Source: Bufo bufo (Eukaryota; Chordata; Amphibia; Anura; Bufonidae). From it: DNA of 64,000 bases. Numbering within the stretch: the first letter of the stretch is position 1; each line of letters opens with the position of its first letter. Below are positions 42,451 through 53,455 of the stretch, in pieces. The stretch lies in the NCBI RefSeq assembly GCF_905171765.1, contig NC_053389.1, positions 213,472,624 through 213,536,623 on the forward strand, in the 5' to 3' direction. The position numbers and the translations under genes are program-made. The notes under the pieces were generated by a model that worked only from the letters and a program-made list of their open reading frames with translations, was not told the origin of the DNA and ran no database searches.

Positions 42451-42490
42451 AGCAAAAAAATAATAAATTGTTTTCTCAGAATCTAACTTA

Positions 42491-42988
42491 GGCTACTTTC
42501 ACACTAGCGTTCGGGTGTCCGCTCGTGCGCTCCGTTTGAAGGGGCTCACGAGCGGCCCCGAACGCATCCGTCTGGCCCCAATGCATTCTCAGTGGAGGCG
42601 GATCCACTGAGAATGCATCCGCCTGCCAGAGCTTAGCCTCCTCTACGCTCAGTGAGCGGACACCTGAACGCTGCTTGCAGCGTTCGGGTGTCCGCCTGGC
42701 CGTGCGGAGGCGAGCGGATCCATCCAGACTTACAATGTAAGTCAATGGGGACGGATCCGCTTGAAGATGACACCATATGGCTCAATCTTCAAGCGGATCC
42801 GTTCCCCATTGACTTACAATGTAAAGTCTGAACGGATCCGCTCAGGCTACTTTCATACTTAGAAAATTTTCTAAGTTTTAATGCAGACGGATCCGTTCTG
42901 AACGGATGCGAACGTCTGCATTATCGGAGCGGATCCGTCTGATGAAACATCAGACGGATCCGCTCCGAACGCTAGTGTGAAAGTAGCC
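42491..42988. mobile_element. Palindromic MITE M1
   Basis: Ends GGCTACTTTCACACTAGCGT and its exact inverse at 42969-42988. The interior consists of nested palindromes around CGGATCCG and CCCATTGACTTACA. TTA precedes it at 42488-42490. No coding capacity. Confidence 0.85.
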
Positions 42989-42990
42989 AT

Positions 42991-43461
42991 AGGCTACTTT
43001 CACACTAGCGTTCGGGGCTCCGCTTGTGAGTTCCGTTTGAAGGCTCTCACAAGCGGCCCCAAACGGATCCGTCCAGTCCTAATGCATTCTGAGTGGATGC
43101 GGATCCGCTCAGAATGCATCAGTCTGGCACCGTTTGTCCTCCGCTCCGCTCAGCAGACGGACCCCTGAACGCAGCTTGCAGCGTTCGGGTGTCCGCCTGG
43201 CCGTGCGGAGGCAAGCGGATCCGTCCAGACTTACAATGTAAGTCAATGGGGACGGATCCGTTTGAAGTTGACACTATATGGCTCAATTTTCAAACGGATC
43301 CGTCCCCCATTGACTTTCAATGTAAATTCAAAACGGATCCGTTTGCATTATCATGAACAAAAAAAAATATATATATATTTTTTTTTGTTCATGCTAATGC
43401 AAACGGATCCGTTCTGAACGGATACAAGCATTTGCATTATAGGTGCGGATCCGTCTGTGCC
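42991..43461. mobile_element. Palindromic MITE M2 (right end missing)
   Basis: Starts with the same GGCTACTTTCACACTAGCGT two bases after M1. It is similar inside but carries an AT-rich perfect hairpin (CATGAACAAAAAAA / TTTTTTTGTTCATG, 43352-43394). The usual inverted terminal repeat on the right is absent; M3 follows at once. Confidence 0.75.
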
Positions 43462-43463
43462 TT

Positions 43464-43962
43464 AGGCTCCTTTCACACCTGCGTTCAGGTGTCCGCTCGT
43501 GAGCTCCGTTTGAAGGAGCTCACGAGCGGTCCTGAACGCAGCCGTCTGGCCGCAATGCATTCTCAATGGAGGCGGATCCACTGAGAATGCATCCGCCTGC
43601 CAGCGCTCAGCCTCCGCTCCGCTCAGTGAGCGGACACCTGAACGCTGCTTGCAGCGTTCGGGTGTCCGCCTGGCCGTGCGGAGGCGAGCGGATCCGTCCA
43701 GACTTACAATGTAAGTCAATGGGGACGGATCCGCTTGAAGATGACACCATATGGCTCAATCTTCAAGCGGATCCGTTCCCCATTGACTTTCAATGTAAAG
43801 TCTGAACGGATCCGCTCAGGCTACTTTCAGACTTAGAAAATTTTCTAAGTTTTAATGCAGACGGATCCGTTCTGAACGGATGCGAACGTCTGCATTATAG
43901 GAGCGGATCCGTCGGATGAAACATCAGACGGATCCGCTCCTAACGCTAGTGTGAAAGTAGCC
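43464..43962. mobile_element. Palindromic MITE M3
   Basis: The left end is GGCTCCTTTCACACCTGCGT (diverged); the right end AACGCTAGTGTGAAAGTAGCC matches M1. TTA follows at 43963-43965, equal to the TTA before M1. The triple array may therefore share one target duplication (PIF/Harbinger-like, tentative). Confidence 0.8.
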
Positions 43963-44319
43963 TTACTTGGATTGTACTTTACAGAAGAAAATGTGAATAT
44001 GTCACCCACTGGGTCCCTGAACTCACAGAACGATTCCCTATATTATTTTGCCTTTCCCAGGCACATATGCAGTGCAGGTGCACTTGAAAAATGGGTATAT
44101 GTTGCCCACTGAACTAAAAGTACAGGGTTAAATTATTGTTCCTAGCACATATGCTGTGATGGTGCACTGAACTTGCACAAAATGGCCGCCGATGCCCACC
44201 TAACTAACAGACGGATAAAAGTTATTTTTCTGTGTCACTGGGCTCAGAGCAGATTAAAAAAATGTTGCACTGCACCCACAAAACAAAAGAGTTAACAAGT
44301 TCTGATAACAGATAGATTC

Positions 44320-44657
44320 TTTCCTATTCTCACACCAGCAGCAGCATCCTATCCCTACACTTAGCACAGCAGAGTGACGTGCAGCGCTACGTGACTCCAG
44401 CTTATATAGAGGCTGGGTCACATGCTGCACTGGCCAATCACAGCCATGCTATTAGTAGGCATGGCTGTAATGGCTTCCTAGGGCACAAGAGTTAAACGCT
44501 TGTTGATTGGCTGCTCTGCAGCCTTTCAAAAAGCGCCATTAAATCGCCAAACAACGAACTCGAACCTGAAATTTTACTGAAAAGTTTGAGTTCGGGGTCC
44601 AAAAATCCTAATGTTCGGTACAAACCCGCACTTTACAGTTCGGGTTGGCTCAACCCC
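44320..44657 (-). promoter_or_regulatory. 5' terminal and promoter-like region of hAT-A
   Basis: On the minus strand it reads from the terminal repeat through GTTCGGGTTTGTACC-type text and a conserved GGCTGTGATTGGCCAG block (CCAAT-box-like) to a TATA-like CTATATAAGC (about 44411-44402). The same order occurs on the plus strand at 48960-49110 in hAT-A copy 3. Promoter function is inferred from order and spacing only. Confidence 0.55.
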
Positions 44658-44767
44658 ATTTGTAATTGCTACAATACCTTGTTCAATTAACTTGTAAAAC
44701 TCCCGTTGCAACCAGTTTCTCTTTGCTACTACTTAGCATCAACAAAGCTCTTCATTTTTCCCCTGAC

Positions 44768-44850
44768 CAGTGGCGGACCTGCAATAGAAGCAGACCATGT
44801 GACTGCTATGGGGCCCTGGGGCCCAGCTTCCATGGTAGTTGTATTAGTTC
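44768..44850 (+). repeat. Interspersed repeat shared with 6170-6290
   Basis: ACCAGTGGCGGACCTGCAAT, GCAGACCATGTGA and GCTATGGGGCCCTGGGGCCC correspond to the minus strand at 6285-6200. Class unknown. From 44851 to 45884 I see nothing recognisable. Confidence 0.55.
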
Positions 44851-45884
44851 CTAGTCACTGAGTTTCCCCTAGCAGGCAGCCAGCTAAATGAGGCTAAAGT
44901 GAGGCCAAAGGAAACTTTTGTATTTCATTAAAATATCTTTAGCTTTATAGGAAAAAGTAAATTTGTCAGAAATCTGGGGCGTTGCACATGTTCTGGATTG
45001 CTTGGGAGTGATTAACATGCATACACTGGTGGTAAACCAGGTGCAAGGAGCCCATATTATGTTTTTCTATGAGGTCCTATGAGATATGTGTATACCCCTA
45101 GCTCTGACAGTAATTAGTTTGTGAACGAAATATGGCATATGCATTTAAATACTTTTAGATAGAGAATTGCCTTATCTTTTCACATGTGCCCAGATTTGAG
45201 AACAGGCAAGGTGGAAGAGTAAGCACACTTCTTTCCTTGCCATGCATTTCCGAGTTAATTCCCCTGGTACATTAACTCTCATTTCCCTCTTTTAAGCTTC
45301 ACAGACTCAGACTATTCCACCCATGCTCGCTGTGAGTGGCAGTTGTCTACCACTCCTCTTTTGGCCAATCCTGTCAATTCCTAGATTATTTTGCAGCCTG
45401 TCTTCCACGTTTCCTACCTTTTAAATACTGAATCTTATTATGGGTAGGTATAGATGAGGGAATTCAAAAAATAGATCCAGAAAACTAATATAATATTCAG
45501 ATATATGTGGTTAATGTGTCCTAAAGATTTTGAAGGTAAAATTGACAACATCTGACATGCAAATATTCCCCATCTCCAAGTAGCACTGATTTCTTGCCTC
45601 CTGCTTTTCCTCTTGTTCACTTTCAGCCTTTGACCCAATAACATAAAAAAAAACTCCTGACTCCTCTCTTCTTCTCACCCTGCTACTTGCATTAGTGATC
45701 CTATTGTAAAATTATTTCACCCATAATAAAATTATTGGCCCATAATATATTAGTCCCAAGAAGTACACGAAGGACCAGGAAACATATTTTTAGTAGACAA
45801 AGTTGATTTAGACATCTTTCTCTACAGTTAGAGGAGTGGAACTATGGCATTCCATACACAATAAGTAGTAATGGCAAATACTAC

Positions 45885-47321
45885 GGGGAAGATTAATCAT
45901 AGCCCTGTGGCGGATGCTATTCCTGATTTATGACGAAGCATACGCCCCATCATAAATTTAGTACAGCATCTGGCAGTCCGTGTGCCCCTGGCTGGCGTAG
46001 ATTTTAGTTTTCTCCTATGCAGTCCATGTGAACCCGGCAGGGGTAGACTTTCGTTTTCTCCACTGCAGTCCATATGCCCCCGGCTGGCGTACAATTTAGT
46101 TTTCTCCTTTGTAGTCCATGTGCACCTGGCTAGCATAGATTTAAATTTTCTCCTATGCAGTCCGAGTGCCCCTGGCTAGAGTAGATTTTAGTTTTTTCCT
46201 ATGCAGTCCGTGTACACCTGGCTAGAGTAGATTTTATTTTTTTCCTATGTAGTCCGTGTACACCTGGCTAGAGTAGATTTTAGTTTTTTCCTATGCAGTC
46301 CGAGTGCCCCTGGCTAGAGTAGATTTTAGTTTTTTCCTATGTAGTCCGTGTACACCTGGCTAGAGTAGATTTTCGTTTTTTCCTATGCAGTCCGAGTGCC
46401 CCTGGCTAGAGTAGATTTTAGTTTTTTCCTATGCAGTCCGTGTGCCCCTGGCTAGAGTAGATTTTAGTTTTTTCCTATGCAGTCCGTGTGCCCCTGGCTA
46501 GAGTAGATTTTAGTTTTTTCCTATGTAGTCCGTGTGCCCCTGGCTAGAGTAGATTTTCGTTTTTTCCTATGTAGTCCGAGTGCCCCTGGCTAGAGTAGAT
46601 TTTAATTTTCTTCTATGCAGTCTAAGTGCCCCTGGCTAGAGTAGATTTTAGTTTTTTCCTATGCAGTCCGAGTGCCCCTGGCTAGAGTAGATTTTAGTTT
46701 TTTCCTATGTAGTCCGAGTGCCCCTGGCTAGAGTAGATTTTAGTTTTTTCCTATGTAGTCCGAGTGCCCCTGGCTAGAGTAGATTTTAATTTTCTCCTAT
46801 GCAGTCTAAGTGCCCCTGGCTAGAGTAGATTTTAATTTTCTCCTATGCAGTCTAAGTGCCCCTGGCTAGAGTAGATTTTAGTTTTTTCCTTTGCAGTCCG
46901 AGTGCCCCTGGCTAGAGTAGATTTTAGTTTTTTTCCTATGCAGTCCGTGTGCCCCTGGCTGGCATAAATTTTAGTTTTTTCCTATGCAGTCTAAGTGCCC
47001 CTGGCTGGCATAGATTTTAGTTTTCTCCTATGCAGTCCGTGTGCCCCTGGCTGGCATAGATTTTAGTTTTCTCCTATGCAGTCCGTGTGCCCCTGGCTGG
47101 CATAGATTTTAGTTTTTTCCTGTGCAGTCTTTATTCCCCTGGCAGGTGTAGATTTCAATGTTCTCCTACAAACAAAAACTGACGTAGAAGACAATAAGTG
47201 TCCCTGCCTCAACTTATCCTCTCCTGAAAAGGGTGTGTGGTGAGGTTAGCAAAGAAACAGCACATGCAGTTTGCGACTTTTTCATACCGCTTTACGTGCA
47301 TTTTTATGATAAATCTTCCCC
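45885..47321. mobile_element. TIR-bounded element containing a 47-bp minisatellite
   Basis: GGGGAAGATTAATCAT at 45885-45900 is mirrored by ATGATAAATCTTCCCC at 47306-47321, 15 of 16 bases. Between them are about 25 tandem copies (45970-47165) of a 47-bp unit: CTGGCTAGAGTAGATTTTAG, TTTTTTCCTATGCAGTCC, then GAGTGCCCC or GTGTACACC. Outer units use GGCTGGCAT or GGCTGGCGT in place of GGCTAGAGT, so the core array has been homogenised. A target duplication is not evident. Confidence 0.8.
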
Positions 47322-48870
47322 TGTGACTCAGTTATAAAAACGGTTAGATGCTAAAGACTAATGGTACAGCCGCACGGTGCGGTCATGATGGGGTTAGAAA
47401 ATGCATGAGGTCGGTTACCACATACATAATCATGCATGTAGGGTGTGTTTCTTTGTCTGTACCTTAAAATGTCCTGGTTCTTTAGCATTCTGATTAAATT
47501 CAATTAATAACACCTGTCATAGAATGTATTCCTCTAGCGACTACTTAACTGTATACCTCATGCAGTCAGCAGCCGCAAGCAGCAGGACATGTCTCACGTC
47601 CAGTCAATCAGATGCAGTCATCACAACTTTGAAAGTGCCAGGTCTGTCACAGTAACCTATTTTACCATTGACTTCTATTGGGAAATTAGATGCTGCAGTT
47701 CCTAACCGCATGGCCCTATCCTAATGGTATTGAGGGGTTTTAAATAATGTAACAATGAATGATGTATAATTGATCGGAGAAAGGTTCCAACTGGTGGACT
47801 TTTGTCTTTTACCAATCTAAGTTACTATGCTACCTATAGACAATGCTCAGTGCTCTCTATCCTTTACGCTACAACAATCTGGGAGGTGTTATGAGAGCTG
47901 GATCAATAATATAATATACTCCAATGTATTCTATTAAGCACATAAACAGAAGAACAAGAGAGAGGAGAAGAGAGAGAAAAAAAGTAGATAGCCAAATTAA
48001 GAACATGCTTCAATGAAAAAAGACTGCCTCTCTGGGATTGCTGCTGGCCTAATATCTCAACTCATTTAACAGCAGTTGTTATCAACACGTTGTGGCAAGA
48101 CATCTTGCAAACTGTTGCTGGAAGATATTGCCTATTATGTCAGCCTTTTAAGCAGGACTATTTTTATTCCCCTTTCCCCTCCACAAAGGGTAAGTGTATG
48201 ACACAGGAATTAACAGAATTTAGTGGTGGTGTTCCTCTTATTCTAAACTGCATTTTGTGTTACTACTGCACATTAATTTAAAAAGGGAATATATAATGAT
48301 AATGTTATGAGGCCTAGAGGCCACATCCACAGACAGTTTTACATGTGAATAACTTAGGGAATAGAATAACATTTAGTACTTGGAAGATACAATGTCCATG
48401 AATTATTAGTGTTCAGTAAACGCCCTATGTGCTACTGTTTTAGAATTATTAATGAATAATACAAAATATTTTATAATATAATCCTCAACCCTACAGGTTC
48501 CAGCATTTACTTCCAGCATTTACTCCTCCTCACTGATCCTGTCCACTAATCTTTTATTTTAGTAAACAGCTCATAGAAACATAGGGGGCAGGTATCATTT
48601 GCGGTTGTTTTTTGTGTCATGTTATCTGGCTGTCTTTGCTTTGTGTTCCTGCACCAAATTTATGAAATGTGTGCAATGTGGTTTACATTACACTTATATG
48701 TTTAAAAGTACACCGGGGGTGGCCTGGAGTAAATTTGTGGATTTTTGGCAACTTTTGCGAAAGTCACAACAAATGTGCCTTAATCCAGGTCTAATCTAAT
48801 TTTTAGCTCTTAAACATAGACCACTTTGAATAGTGGCAATGAACAACAAATATCACAAAAAATGACCAAA
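47322..48870. other. No gene recognised
   Basis: Only short frames. The part 48590-48870 (containing GGCAACTTTTGCGAAAGTCA) may be an old repeat also seen near 13110. Confidence 0.45.
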
Positions 48871-48899
48871 TGTCGCAGAAAATGGTGCAATCGTCATGA

Positions 48900-50512
48900 C
48901 TTGTGGGATGAGGGAACCCAATCCACAATGTTCGGGTTAAGGAAGGTTGTTGAAAGGCTGCACCACAGCCAATCAACAAGCTTTTAAGCTGTGGGCACTT
49001 TTATGCCTAGCATTGGCATGGCTGTGATTGGCCGGCGCAACATGTGGCCTGGCCTGCATAAATGCCGGATAATGTGTTGCGCCGTCATTCTGCTCTAACT
49101 AGTGTTGGGATAGGACGCTGCTGCAGTGAGGGACAGTGTTAGGCTTTTGATGTGGCTGATAACTCTGTGAGTTACCTATAGGCATTTTTTGTGGGTGCAA
49201 CACAATACCTTTGCACCAGTGACACAGAAATACAATACTTAATCTGGCTGTTAATTCTGTGAGTGACTTATAGCCATTTTTTGGGGTGCAATACACCCTT
49301 GACACAGAATTACAATTCCGGATACAAGGATAACTTGCCATCCTTACTTCCAGCACTGGAGCGTGATTGGAAGGTGCGTGAATGCAAGCGCATACTGTTA
49401 GACACACTACTGACAGCATTCCCATCTGACAGCGGGGGGCTCACTGGAAGCACGTGGTGGAGGACGGGGAGGAGGAGGAAGTCACCACCGCAGCTGGAGC
49501 ATTGGCACCACCTCATAAGGGAGGGTTAGCATGGCTAAAATGTCGAAAACCTTCGTCAGCATGCCACAACATCCAGCACCACCATCTGATACAGAATGTC
49601 TTAGCAGGAGGCAGTGTTTCAGCAACATGGTGGAACAGTACATGTGCACACGTCTGCATGTACTGACTGATAGGTCTACCCCATTTAACTTCTTAGTCTC
49701 CAAATTGAACACATGGCCTGAGCTTGCCCTTTACTCCTTGGAGGTGCTGGTCTGCCCTGCAGCAAATGTATTGTCGGAACGTGTGCTTAGCACGGCGGGG
49801 GGTTATCACGGACAGGTGCATCCGCCTGGCCACAGCCAACGTGAACAAGCTCACGTTCATTAAAATGAACCAGGCACGGATCGCACAGGTCTGGGGCAGA
49901 GTAGAGAAGTATACCGGCTGCACACAACCATTGTTATACTCCAGCACAGTTTGTTCTGTTTGCTATTTCCCAATGTTTTAGGGCCTCCCCAAATTAAAAA
50001 AGTAAATAAATAAAATAAAAAACAACAAAAAAAAAACAGTGTTGGCTATCTCCTCCGACCCTTCCACCTACACCACCATGTCCACTTCCTCTTTCACTCG
50101 GACCTCCACCTCCTGGCTTAAGATTGTTATTTGTTATATTGGCAGAGTAGAGAAGTATACCGGCTGCACCCAGCCATTGCTATACACTAGCATAGTTTGT
50201 TCTGTTTGACATTTCCCAATGTTTTGAGCCTCCCAAAATAAAAATCTGAAAAAACAAAAGTGTTGTCTACCTCTGCCTCTTCCACCTACACCGCCATGTC
50301 CACCTCCTCCTCTACTCGGACATCCACCTCCTGGTTCAAGATTATAATTTTTTATATTGGCAGAATAGAGAATACCGACCGCACCCCAAAAAATGTCTAT
50401 AGGTCACACACAGAATTAACAGACAAATTAAAAAAGTAAGAAAAAAACAAAAAAAAAATATAAAAACAGTGTTACCTACCTAATCTGCCTCCTCTGCCTC
50501 TTCCACCTACAC
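48900..50512 (+). pseudogene. hAT-A family copy 3, internally deleted
   Basis: The 5' part (GTTCGGGTTAAGG, GGCTGTGATTGGCC, GGGATAGGACGCTGCTGC) parallels the 5' end of hAT-A. After a short leader repeat (TGATAACTCTGTGAGTTACC near 49157 and GTTAATTCTGTGAGTGACTT near 49251) it jumps directly to the C-terminal transposase: YKDNLPSLLPALERDWKVRE (49320) and LNTWPELALYSLEVLVCPAA with VLSERVLSTAGG (49705-49803). The BED finger and most of the core are deleted. The 3' UTR has three tandem units of about 220-230 bp (from about 49905, 50142 and 50360), each starting GGCAGA-TAGAGAA. Confidence 0.8.
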
Positions 50513-50514
50513 AG

Positions 50515-51097
50515 TCATGTCCACAGCCTCCTCAACTTTAAGCCTGATAAGGACCAAAAATGAGAAATAAGATCAAACAAAGTTCGGAGATTTCTGTGGG
50601 GATGTTCCAGAAATAATATAAGATCATCAGAAAAAAAGAGTATGTTTAAATTTGTATTTACCAATGGTGATACCCTGAATATGCTTCTCAAGGTTAAGTG
50701 ACCTCTATAGCAGTTCAAGTGCTACGTTAAACAGAAGGCTGAAAGAGGGCACCCCGTAGAGTAACTTTCTGTAATATAAAGGTTGATGACAGGAAACCTG
50801 GGGTGTAAACTCTTGCCAAAGGTGAAGTATATAATGTCCCTATATAAGTCTTAAAGGGGCCATCAAACCCCATGGGATCCAGAGCTTCATTCATGTTGTT
50901 AAACCCATTTTTCAGCATCAATTGTCAGGAGATCTGGGGATGAGTAAAGGTGTGGAGGCATCTTAACTTTATCTAGAACAGCCTGGACTTATGTTGGATA
51001 CCACTACTCTACCCTGGAAAAAAAACCTACCTGGTGAGGGGTGATGAGTTTCGAAAGAAATACTGTCAGCCTATCTGCTAGTATTTTCAAGAGGTAC
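50515..51097 (-). pseudogene. L1 LINE reverse-transcriptase fragment (3' part)
   Basis: The minus strand encodes LLKILADRL (about 51085), TPHQVGF, DAEKWV, ARVYTPGFLSS (about 50810) and FFSDDLILFLEH (about 50620, with the YADD box changed to FSDD). Several stops. The piggyBac at 51102-56129 splits it from its upstream part at 56134-56215. It is a different, older L1 lineage from the one at 24452. Confidence 0.8.
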
Positions 51098-51544
51098 TTA
51101 ACCCCTTAAGGACATGGCCATATTTCACCTTAAGGACCAGTGTCACTTTATGTGTGAATAACTTTAAAACACTTTTACTTATCCAGGCCATTCTGAGATA
51201 GTTTTTTCGCCACATATTGTACTTCATGACACTGGTAAAATGAAGTAAAGAAAAAAATTATTTTTATTTATAAAAAAATACCAAATTTACCAAAAATTTT
51301 AAAAAATTTGAAAATTTCCAAGTTTAAATTTCTCTACTTCTATAATACATAGTAATACCGCCAACAATAGTTATTACTTTAAATTCCCCATATATCTACT
51401 TTATGTTTGGATAATTTTGGGAATGACATTTTATTTATTGGGGACGTTACAAGGCTTAGAAGTTTAGAAGCAAATCTTCAAAAACCCACTTTTTAAGGAC
51501 CAGTTCAGGTCTGAAGTCACTTTGCGAGGCTTACATAATAGAAA

Positions 51545-52740
51545 CCACCCAAAAATTACCCCATTCTAGAAACTACACCCCTCAAGGTATTCAAAACTGA
51601 TTTTACAAACATGGTTAAACCTTCAGGTGTTCCACAAGAATTAATGGCAAATGGAGATCAAATTTCAGAATTTAAATTTTCTGGCAAATTTTCCATTTTA
51701 ATCCATTTTTCCAGTAACAAAGCAAGGGTTAACAGCCAAACAAAACTCAACATTTATTGCCCTGATTCTGTAGTTTGCAGAAACACCCCATATGTGGCCG
51801 TAAACTACTGTACGGGCACATGGTAGGGCATAGAGGGAAAGGTGCGCCGTGTGGCTTTTGGAAGGCAGATTTTGCTGGACTGGTTTATTTACACCATGTC
51901 CCATTTGAAGCCCCCTGATACACCCCTAGAATAAAAACTTCATAAAAGTGACCCCATCTAAGAAACTACACCCCTCAAGGTATTCAAAACTGATTTTATA
52001 AACTTTGCTAACCCTTTAGGTGCTCCACAAAAGTTATTGGCAAATGGAGATGAAATTTGAGAATTTGAATTTTTTGGCAAATTATCAATTTTAATCCATT
52101 TTTTCCAGTAACAAAGCAAGGGTTACCATCCAAACAAAATGCTATATTTATTGCCCTGATTCTATAGTTTGCAGAAACACCCCATATGTGGCCGTAAACT
52201 ACTGTACGGGCACACGCTAGGGCGTAGAGGGAAAGGTGCGCCGTGCGGTTTTTGGAAGGCAGATTTTGCTGGACTGGTTTATTTACACCATGTCCCATTT
52301 GAAGCCCCCCTGATGCACCCCTAGAGTAGAAACTCCATTAAAGTGACCCCATATAAGAAACTACACCCCTCAAGGTATTCAAAACTGATTTTACAATTTT
52401 TTGATAACCCTTTAGGTGTTCCACAAGATTTATTGGCAAATGGAGAGGAAATTTGAGAATTAAAATTTTTTGGCACATTTTCCAATTTAATAAATTTTTT
52501 ACAGTAACAAAGCAAGGGTTAACAGCCAAACAAAATGCTATATTTATTGCCCTGATTCTGTAGTTTGCAGAAACACCCCATATGTGGGCGTAAACTACTG
52601 TACGGGCACACGGTAGGGCGTAGAGGGAAAGGTGCGCCGTGTGGTTTTTGGAAGGCAGATTTTGCTGGACTGGTTTATTTACACCATGTCCCATTTGAAG
52701 CCCCCCTGATGCACCCCTAGAGTAGAAACTCCATAAAACT
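51545..52740. repeat. Three tandem units of 370-390 bp inside the piggyBac
   Basis: Each unit includes AACTACACCCCTCAAGGTAT, AACAAAGCAAGGGTTA, CACCCCATATGTGG, TACTGTACGGGCACA and GGAAGGCAGATTTTGCTGGA. The parts at about 51565, 51960 and 52350 are about 90% alike. A diverged inverted piece recurs at 52745-52920. Confidence 0.9.
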
Positions 52741-53455
52741 GACCCCATTTTGGAAACGTTCCTTTCCTTCTGCGCCCTGCCGTTTGGTCATACAGCAGTT
52801 TGCAACCACATATGGGGTGTTTCTGTAAACTGCGGAATCAGGTAATAAATATTAAGTTTTGTTTGGCTGTTAACCCTTGCTTTGTTACTGGAAAAAAATG
52901 GAAAATTTGCCAAAAAATAGCTGTTTTGGCACCGTTTTTATTTTATTTTTTTGACCGTGTTCATCTGAGGAGTTAGGTCATGGGGTATTTTTATATAGCA
53001 TATTCTTACGGACGCGGCAATACCTAATATGTCTACTTTTTTAAAATTTATTTAGGTTTTACACTATATTATCCTTTTATAATAAAAAAAACATTTTAGT
53101 ATCTCCATAGTCTGAGTCAGTTTTTCTTTTTGCCGATTATCTTAGGTATGTAGGGGCTCATTTTTTGCGGGATGAGAGGATGGTTTAATTGGCACTATTT
53201 TGGGGGGCATATGACTTTTTGATCGCTTAGAATTACACTTTTTTGACCGTGTTCATCTGAGGGGTTAGGTCATGTGGTATTTTTATAGAGCAGATTCTTA
53301 TGGACGTGGCAATACTTTTTTATTTATTTTAGTTTTACAAAATAATATTTCAGAATTTTTTTGGGGGGGTTTTAGTGTCTCAAGTCTGAGAACCATAGTT
53401 TTTTTCGATTGTCAGTGGCAAAATGGAATAACAATTGGGGAAGGGGATTATAGAT

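Larger units (their letters stand above)
17120..44657 (-). mobile_element. Composite hAT element (hAT-A) with nested insertions
   Basis: The outer ends carry short inverted repeats (GAGTTGAGC at 17123-17131 and GCTCAACCC at 44648-44656). They are flanked by GTTTGTAA (17112-17119) and ATTTGTAA (44658-44665), matching at 7 of 8 bases; 8-bp duplications are typical of hAT. All hAT-A coding pieces lie on the minus strand. From right to left they are: a TIR and promoter-like region; 101-bp tandem repeats with a MITE cluster; copy 2 of the transposase (41590-38107); 92-bp repeats; the N-terminal part of copy 1 (37732-36872); 18S-like modules; the C-terminal part of copy 1 (23167-22846); and the 3' terminus (17568-17120). 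A Ty3 element and hAT-B are inserted inside. That this is one mobilised composite is an inference from the matching flanks. Confidence 0.65.

Noticed and set aside
42488..43805. Several 60-90-codon frames in the MITE cluster
   Set aside because: They arise from palindromic CG-rich repeats and appear on both strands with near-identical peptides.
45970..47165. CRISPR-like regular repeat array
   Set aside because: The 47-bp units are contiguous with no unique spacers, in vertebrate-type sequence; it is a minisatellite.
48599..48799. Short frame starting MRLFFVSCYLAVFALCSC, looking like a signal peptide
   Set aside because: 66 codons with no supporting context; it overlaps a probable old repeat also seen near 13110.
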